Assembly: GCA_022708765.1 (NCBI GenBank)
Contig: JAKIYB010000062.1
Span: forward strand, 1-13,440
Direction of reading: 5' to 3'
Source: Armatimonadota bacterium
GTDB taxonomy: Bacteria; Armatimonadota; Hebobacteria; CAIYQO01
DNA length: 13,440 nt
Below are positions 9,801-13,440 of the stretch, in pieces; positions within the stretch are counted from its first letter, which is position 1, and each line of letters opens with the position of its first letter. A program made the position numbers and the translations under genes. Under the pieces are notes generated by a model. That model saw nothing but the letters and a program-made list of their open reading frames with translations, ran no database searches and was not told the origin of the DNA.

Positions 9801-9921
9801 GAAACAGTGGGAGTATACGCTCGGTGTCCCCATCACCGCCTCGCCGGCTATCAGCGGCAATACCGTCTATGTCAGCACGTATGACGGGACGGTCTACGCA
9901 TTGACGCAATCCCTCAAGTAA
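6862..9921 (+). CDS. Secreted calcineurin-like phosphoesterase fused to concanavalin-like, SdrD-like and PQQ-like propeller domains
   Basis: The product has 1019 residues. GGAGGT at 6851-6856 supports this start. A signal peptide ends near A34 (TAA|E). Residues 36-230 look like a LamG/DUF1080-type concanavalin-like sandwich. Residues 245-320 hold an SdrD-like B repeat with a calcium loop (D249, N251, N253, D257, E260). Residues 335-520 are a calcineurin-like phosphoesterase with the full metal-ligand set: D345 and H347, D375, GNHD (N406, H407), H470, and GHWH (H493, H495). A sandwich domain follows. From about 649 (EWPMFQYDAARSGT) to the end is a PQQ-like propeller with about eight repeats of the 'G+xxWxxxLG' type, for example GKERWRYSLG and GKERWRFQLG. 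The phosphatase should be active on a phosphomonoester or diester outside the cytoplasm; the substrate is unknown. The propeller is probably a binding or scaffold module. Domain calls are firm, the biological role is not. Confidence 0.8.
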   Translation: MRVLCFHVCGEGAGVCMLFVLLLALISPWPATAAEGVLLQDDFTKPTPNRWAIVDEGKQGAPSNWIALRGTFGQLSNINTADAPKWSGTYALAGDAEWKDYTFSLLVRSFDDDGLGIIFRYVDANNYYRFRWSGVKSWWNGRVLERVVDGKWTVLAQDNVGYDMAVYHAIAVSLKEEHISLYVDNMTAPLFDLKDAGSPLTHGKVGLYAWGNSGVYFDNVAVYTKGTTPPFPLKPLNRKMTATGRAFVDGNRNGMRDAGEAALPDLIISDGAQLTVTDAAGTYTLTDINPDIQPFIFVVTPSGYRCPNGFYRSFPAEGNTVTADFAFVPAPETAKTDFSFVQITDLHVSNTPQALMEDLTEIAGLKPAFIIATGDLVDNGIMQTSYEHYTHAITQSPVPVFSVVGNHDVGGGVGIEYYQSYLGPTHYAFDHGGRHFVIINCVGLLDAQYNWLERELALQPKEKEIYLFQHYPPDARLMALLAPFNVKAIYSGHWHSSKFFSTGPNGIKSVNSPSLSFGGIDVSPRGFRITTFAGGKMTLESRAGGVKGQFLLISPPADHPIPRGLLAIEVSLYDSATDVSRVTAQLDNGQWRPLTVAGSFTWAGKATTKPGKHILRVRAELKDGTVLNQQRDFTVGNHQVLAPREGREWPMFQYDAARSGTSPDKVTPPLTPAWRTNIGGITHFSSPVLAGDKVFIGAADDDDHGHAGVYALDARTGKVRWHFPTATSIKHTVAVAHGMVYTASVDGQVYAIAADTGKERWRYSLGSALDRWIFSAPLVRDDTLYVGSGPSFAALDARTGVERWRSTELGGDWISGRCSPAADNERIYVPVNWSKGLSAVDLHTGKVVWNKQQGFGISHATPTLAGGILFYPANNSLHALDPATGNEHWSFPLPGSWTISSPVVTGDVVLIGGAEGRLYAIETATGKERWRFQLGASLLAFSPYERAGNPVIASPAVSSTIAYLGGTDGILYALDVKTGEKQWEYTLGVPITASPAISGNTVYVSTYDGTVYALTQSLK

Positions 9922-9948
9922 CCTTGACACGGGAGGTTTGCTCTCAAA

Positions 9949-10626
9949 ATGATAGCGGAGATGTTTCAGCATGGCGGCCTGGTGATCGGCCAGTTGCTCC
10001 TCGCGGTCATCTGCGGCGGCATCATCGGACTGGAGCGCGAAACGCTGGACCGACCGGCCGGATTTCGCACGCATGTGCTGGTATGCGTGGGATCTACCAT
10101 CTATATGTTGATCTCGGTGGCAGTCGCGGGATCAGGGCAGTATGTTGATCCTGGACGCATTGCCGCCCAGGTCGCCAGCGGTATCGGCTTTCTCGGTGCC
10201 GGCACCATCATTAAACAGGGCAGTATCGTACGGGGATTGACCACGGCGGCCAGCCTGTGGGCGGTTGCCGCCATCGGCCTCGCGGCCGGATACGGTGTAA
10301 CCGGGTTGTATATCGCGCTCGCGGGAACCCTCGTGGTATACCTTACCTTGCGGTCGTTGAAGCGCCTGGAGAGCCTGGTTGACACGAAACCCGATCATCT
10401 TGTACATGTGACGGTGACGGGGAGCCAGGTGCTTCTCACTCAAGTGCGGCTGTTGCTGGCCTCGCATGGGCTGGAGGTGACCAGCATCACCCAGGGGAAG
10501 CTGCAAGGTGGCCTCGGGGAGATGACGGTTATCGGGCGAGTGGCGACCCTGGATAAGATTGAGGAGGTATTGCAACTGCTTTCCGCCCAGGAAGGGATCA
10601 CGGAAGTGCGGTGCGAGTACCACTGA
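9949..10626 (+). CDS. MgtC/SapB-family membrane protein with ACT-like C-terminal domain
   Basis: The 225 residues match the MgtC/SapB family. The N-terminal half has about five hydrophobic segments: residues 9-28, 43-61, 73-92, 100-117 and 118-137. It carries the family motifs GIIGLERE with RPAGFRTH (24-42), GIGFLGAGTI (78-87) and VRGLTTAASLW (94-104). Residues 145-225 form a soluble regulatory domain like the ACT-type domain of MgtC. Family members affect magnesium homeostasis and, in pathogens, acid and macrophage survival; the transport activity is unsettled. The gene starts 27 bases after the preceding stop. GGGAGG at 9931-9936 is 12 bases before the ATG, which is rather far, and ATG 9961 is an alternative without a better site. 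It has no evident link to carbohydrate breakdown; a membrane-stress or magnesium role in the same transcript is possible. Confidence 0.9.
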   Translation: MIAEMFQHGGLVIGQLLLAVICGGIIGLERETLDRPAGFRTHVLVCVGSTIYMLISVAVAGSGQYVDPGRIAAQVASGIGFLGAGTIIKQGSIVRGLTTAASLWAVAAIGLAAGYGVTGLYIALAGTLVVYLTLRSLKRLESLVDTKPDHLVHVTVTGSQVLLTQVRLLLASHGLEVTSITQGKLQGGLGEMTVIGRVATLDKIEEVLQLLSAQEGITEVRCEYH

Positions 10627-10668
10627 AAGAATGCCTGACGGCTGACGACCACGAGGAGAATCATACCG

Positions 10669-11778
10669 ATGAATCCGTCCAAGGATTTGCTCACGTCACG
10701 AATACGCGTCGCGCGCGCGCTCGCGCATCAGGAGCCGGATCGCGTGCCGGTTGATTTCTGGGCCACCGGCGAGGTCAAGCGCGTGCTGAAACGGCATCTC
10801 GGTTTCGAGACCGAGGAGGAATTGCTTAACTATCTCGACGTGGATTTCCGCGTCTTGTCGGGCCCTGTCTGCCACCGTCCGCCGGCACCCGAAGCAGGGG
10901 AGGGCATCAGCACGGATATCTGGGGAGTCCAACGGAAAACGGTGACCTTCGGCAACGGCGACCACCAGGGCAGCTACCAGGAACTCGCCCGTTCGCCGCT
11001 CGAAGCAATGGAATCGGTAGAAGCGATTGATCGGTATACCGGGTGGCCGTCGCCGGACTGGTGGGATTACAACTCGCTGGCGGAGGATTGCCGGCGTGTC
11101 GGCGACAAGTGCGTGGTCTTCGTCGGCGACCGTATGGACCGAACCGCGCAGCTAAAGCCGGCCATGTATCTGCGCGGCGTCGAGCAGATCATGCTCGACA
11201 TGGCGCTGAACCCGGAGATCGTGGACGGCATCGTCGAACACATCACGGAGTACTACCTCGAATATAATCGGCGCGTCTTTGAGGCGGCGCGGGGCGGGAT
11301 TGATATCTTCATGATGGGCGATGACTTCGGTACGCAAACCGGCCCGATGATGAGCGTCGAGATGTGGGAACGTTTCTTTGAAAAAGGATTTCGGCAATAC
11401 ATCGCGCTCGCGCACAGCTACGGCATGAAAGTGATGCACCACACCTGTGGCAGCGTGCGCCCGCTCATCCCGAAATTCATTGACGCCGGCCTCGATATCC
11501 TGCAATCGCTGCAACCGCGCGCCGCCAACATGGACCTGGGTGAGCTGAAAAAGGAATTTGGCGCCGACCTCTGTTTCCACGGCTCGATGGATATCCAGGA
11601 GACGATGCCGCGCGGCGTGCCCGACGATATCCGCGCTGAAGTCTGCCAGCGCATGCGTGTTGGAAAGCCCGGCGGCGGATTCATCATCTGTACCGCCCAC
11701 AATATCCAGCCCGATACGCCCGTTGAAAATATCCTCGCGCTCTTTGATGCCTACAAAGAATACGCCGCATACGAATAA
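10669..11778 (+). CDS. UroD-superfamily methyltransferase-like protein (MtaA/CmuA type)
   Basis: The product has 369 residues and no signal peptide. It belongs to the uroporphyrinogen-decarboxylase superfamily: the TIM-barrel C-terminal half has GDDFGTQTGPMMS, MKVMHHTCGSV, LDILQSLQP and HGSMDIQ. H258-x-C260 followed by C341 (IICTAHN) is the zinc ligand pattern H-x-C...C of MtaA/MtbA-type corrinoid methyltransferases. True HemE needs an N-terminal RQAGRY-type motif, which is absent here (PVDFWATGEVKRV instead), so heme synthesis is unlikely. Such proteins activate a thiol or other acceptor with zinc and move a methyl group from or to methylcobalamin. No corrinoid protein is in the window. GAGGAG at 10653-10658 supports the start. 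It is separated from GH4 by 71 bases, and an MttB-family gene comes next but one, which suggests a partnership. The acceptor or donor is unknown. Confidence 0.8.
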   Translation: MNPSKDLLTSRIRVARALAHQEPDRVPVDFWATGEVKRVLKRHLGFETEEELLNYLDVDFRVLSGPVCHRPPAPEAGEGISTDIWGVQRKTVTFGNGDHQGSYQELARSPLEAMESVEAIDRYTGWPSPDWWDYNSLAEDCRRVGDKCVVFVGDRMDRTAQLKPAMYLRGVEQIMLDMALNPEIVDGIVEHITEYYLEYNRRVFEAARGGIDIFMMGDDFGTQTGPMMSVEMWERFFEKGFRQYIALAHSYGMKVMHHTCGSVRPLIPKFIDAGLDILQSLQPRAANMDLGELKKEFGADLCFHGSMDIQETMPRGVPDDIRAEVCQRMRVGKPGGGFIICTAHNIQPDTPVENILALFDAYKEYAAYE

Positions 11779-11849
11779 GGCCGCACACGGCTGAAATAAT
11801 CGCAACAGCGTTGCCGGGGGCCTTGCTCGCGCGAGAGAAGGGGGTATCT
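11779..11849. other. Intergenic gap between UroD-like and GH4 genes, with two short inverted repeats
   Basis: Right after the UroD-like stop, GGCCG and CGGCT (11779-11783, 11788-11792) can form a 5-pair stem, one pair being G-U, around CACA. No T run follows. A 10-base palindrome CTCGCGCGAG lies at 11826-11835, upstream of the GH4 ribosome site. Both are short and could be chance in GC-rich DNA. Confidence 0.25.
11838..11844 (+). promoter_or_regulatory. Ribosome binding site that fixes the GH4 start
   Basis: AAGGGGG lies five bases before the ATG at 11850. The frame is open further upstream, but the first nucleotide-binding strand (LESIVLIGAGS) begins directly after this ATG, as is normal for the family, so 11850 is preferred over an upstream ATG at 11811. 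Confidence 0.8.
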
Positions 11850-13238
11850 ATGCTTGAATCCATCGTCTTAATCGGCGCCGGCAGCGCCATGTTCACGCGG
11901 GGCCTTGCCGCGGACCTGATTCTGCGCGGCCAACCGTGTGCGCTGGCATTGGTGGATACCGACCCGGCGGCGCTGGCCGTGGCGGAAGGACTCGTCAAGA
12001 AGATGATAGCCGCCCGCCGGGCACCGATCACCCTGCGCGCGACCACCGATCGCCGCGAGGTACTGCCCCGCGCAACGGTCGTCATCTGCACCATCGGAGT
12101 GGGCGGACGGCGGGCGTGGGAGCAGGATGTCTTCATCCCACGCAAGTATGGCATCTATCAACCCGTCGGCGACACGGTCATGCCGGGCGGCACCTCCCGC
12201 GCGCTGCGCATGATCCCCGCCATGGTCGCCATCGCCGAAGACGTGCGGGCGCTGGCGCCCGACGCGCTCTTTTTCAACTACGGTAACCCGATGAGCGCCG
12301 TCTGTCGGGGCGTGCGCAAAGCCACCGGTGCCAACATCGTCGGTTTGTGTCATGGCGTCTTCCACGTCGCGCATTACCTCACCGACCTGCTCGGTTGTGC
12401 CTCGGATGCGCTCGATTATACCGCGGTGGGCATCAACCACCTCACCTGGTTCACCGACATCCGTTGCGGCGGCCAGGACGCCATGCCCCGCCTGCGGGCG
12501 ATTGCCCGGGAAAAGCTCGCGCGCATACCCCCGGCGCTTGGTCAACACTTCGCTGAAGCCGGCACCGCTGCGCGCGGCACATTGCCGCCGGATCTCACGG
12601 ATCCCTTCACCTGGCAGTTGGTCGAGTTGTTTGGCGCCTTTCCGGCAGTGCTTGACCGGCATGTGACCGAGTTCTTCCCGTGGATGTTCAGCCGCGAACG
12701 GAGCTACTTCGGCAATACGCTGGGCATGGAGTCCTACAGCTTTGAAAGCTGTATCGCCTACGGCGACCAGGTTTTCGCCGAGATGCAGGAACTGGCGGCA
12801 TCCCCGGGTCCGCTGTCGGAGGACTACTTCGCGCGCATCGGCGGCGAGCATGAGCAGGTGACGGAGATCATTGACAGCATCCGCCAGGACACGGGCACGG
12901 TCTACTCCGTTAACCTTCCCAACGCCGGCCAGGTACCGAACCTTCCCCTGGATGCGGTGGTGGAAAGCCCGGCGATAGCCCGCGCGGAGGGCCTGCATCC
13001 TCTCCCCCTGCCGCCGATGCCGGCAGGCTTGGCCGGCACGCTGGCCACGCGTTTCCAATGGGTGGAGACAATCGTGGAAGCCGCGCTGGAAGGCAGCCGT
13101 GAGAAGTTTATCCAGGCCTTGCTGCTGGATGGCGCGGTGGAGTCCGTCGCGACGGCTTCCGCGCTGGCTGATGAACTGCTAACCGCCCAGGCGGCATACC
13201 TGCCGCGGTTTGCGCCGTCTGCTGCTTCGGGGGCATAA
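11850..13238 (+). CDS. GH4-family NAD- and metal-dependent alpha-glycosidase
   Basis: The product has 462 residues, normal for GH4. A Rossmann nucleotide-binding loop (GAGSAMFTRG, residues 9-18) and the ribose-binding D36 follow the start. The sugar-binding GNP motif has N146. The metal ligands are C167 in GLCHGVFH and H197 in GINHLTWF. GH4 enzymes cleave glycosides through oxidation at C3, elimination and reduction, using NAD and Mn2+. From memory of the family, the residues after the Cys separate the subgroups: CHS for alpha-galactosidases, CHE for alpha-galacturonidases, CN or CD for 6-phospho-glycosidases, and CHG for alpha-glucosidases and alpha-glucuronidases. C167-H168-G169-V170 therefore points to an alpha-glucoside or alpha-glucuronide rather than a phosphorylated sugar. 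The lack of a signal peptide means it acts in the cytoplasm on imported oligosaccharides. MttB starts one base after the stop, so the two are translationally linked. Confidence 0.9.
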   Translation: MLESIVLIGAGSAMFTRGLAADLILRGQPCALALVDTDPAALAVAEGLVKKMIAARRAPITLRATTDRREVLPRATVVICTIGVGGRRAWEQDVFIPRKYGIYQPVGDTVMPGGTSRALRMIPAMVAIAEDVRALAPDALFFNYGNPMSAVCRGVRKATGANIVGLCHGVFHVAHYLTDLLGCASDALDYTAVGINHLTWFTDIRCGGQDAMPRLRAIAREKLARIPPALGQHFAEAGTAARGTLPPDLTDPFTWQLVELFGAFPAVLDRHVTEFFPWMFSRERSYFGNTLGMESYSFESCIAYGDQVFAEMQELAASPGPLSEDYFARIGGEHEQVTEIIDSIRQDTGTVYSVNLPNAGQVPNLPLDAVVESPAIARAEGLHPLPLPPMPAGLAGTLATRFQWVETIVEAALEGSREKFIQALLLDGAVESVATASALADELLTAQAAYLPRFAPSAASGA

Positions 13239-13239
13239 C

Positions 13240-13440
13240 ATGATCAGCAGCGTTCTGTCCCAGACACAAATTGAGCGCATCCATCACGCGTCACTGACGA
13301 TCCTTGAACAGGTCGGCGTGGTCATTCCGCACCCGGAGATATTGAGCCGTTTTGCCGATGCCGGTGCCGGTGTTGCCTGGGAGACACAGCGCGTGCGCAT
13401 CCCCGCCGACCTGATCATGCGATTCGTCGCGCAGGCGGGG
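13240..13440 (+). CDS. MttB-family methyltransferase, N-terminal fragment (continues beyond window)
   Basis: The first 67 residues, starting MISSVLSQTQIERIHHASLT, are visible; the gene runs off the right edge. They match the N-terminus of trimethylamine/glycine-betaine methyltransferases (MttB superfamily): an IERIHHASLTILEQVGV helix, then ILSRFADAGAGV, then VRIPADLI. Characterised members move a methyl group from a quaternary or tertiary amine to a corrinoid protein. Most bacterial homologues lack the pyrrolysine of archaeal MttB; that position lies outside the window. GGGGG at 13229-13233, inside the end of GH4, is the likely ribosome site, and the GH4 stop is one base upstream, so the genes are coupled. 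Substrate unknown: glycine betaine, another betaine, or a different methylated compound. Confidence 0.85.
   Translation, partial: MISSVLSQTQIERIHHASLTILEQVGVVIPHPEILSRFADAGAGVAWETQRVRIPADLIMRFVAQAG

Noticed and set aside
8806..9918. PQQ-dependent alcohol dehydrogenase
   Set aside because: Only propeller repeats are visible. There is no heme-binding CxxCH and the module is fused to a phosphoesterase.
10669..11778. Heme-biosynthesis uroporphyrinogen decarboxylase (hemE)
   Set aside because: The substrate-binding N-terminal motif is missing, zinc-type ligands are present and no heme gene is nearby.
11868..13058. 396-codon open frame on the - strand
   Set aside because: Complement of the GH4 gene, whose own motifs are clear; no domain is visible in the antisense product.

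Overview
All supported genes lie on the + strand. The window has about 60% G+C by eye, intergenic gaps of 1 to 134 bases and clear Shine-Dalgarno sequences, so it is bacterial DNA. The mix is a heparinase II/III-like lyase, very long secreted multidomain carbohydrate proteins, PQQ-like propellers, a family GH4 glycosidase, and UroD-like and MttB-like methyltransferases. This resembles glycan-degrading bacteria of the Armatimonadota, Lentisphaerota, Planctomycetota and neighbouring candidate phyla. That placement is an inference from gene content; no phylogenetic marker gene is present.

Left block (1-6727): the 3' part of a heparinase II/III-like protein, a PHP-domain phosphoesterase, and a 1487-residue secreted protein. 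The last has a dextranase (GH66)-like three-domain core followed by a glutamine-amidotransferase-like domain and a helical C-terminal part. The gaps are 33 and 10 bases, so the three are probably co-transcribed. A 134-base gap (6728-6861) follows. It is the longest non-coding stretch and the best place for a promoter, and it holds a small hairpin and a short palindrome.

Middle block (6862-10626): a 1019-residue secreted protein with a concanavalin-like domain, a calcium-binding SdrD-like repeat, a calcineurin-like phosphoesterase with an intact metal site, and a PQQ-like beta-propeller. A MgtC/SapB-family membrane protein follows 27 bases later.

Right block (10669-13440): a UroD-superfamily protein with the zinc ligand pattern of corrinoid methyltransferases, a GH4 NAD- and metal-dependent alpha-glycosidase of the CHG-motif class, and, one base after its stop, the start of an MttB-family (trimethylamine/betaine-type) methyltransferase that runs off the window.

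Working model (inference): the large exported proteins and the lyase attack a polymer outside the cytoplasm, GH4 splits the imported oligosaccharide inside, and the MttB/UroD pair moves a methyl group to or from a corrinoid, perhaps from a methylated or betaine-bearing part of the substrate. The methyltransferase and glycosidase pairing is the most unusual part of the window. No RNA genes, insertion sequences, CRISPR arrays or phage genes were seen.
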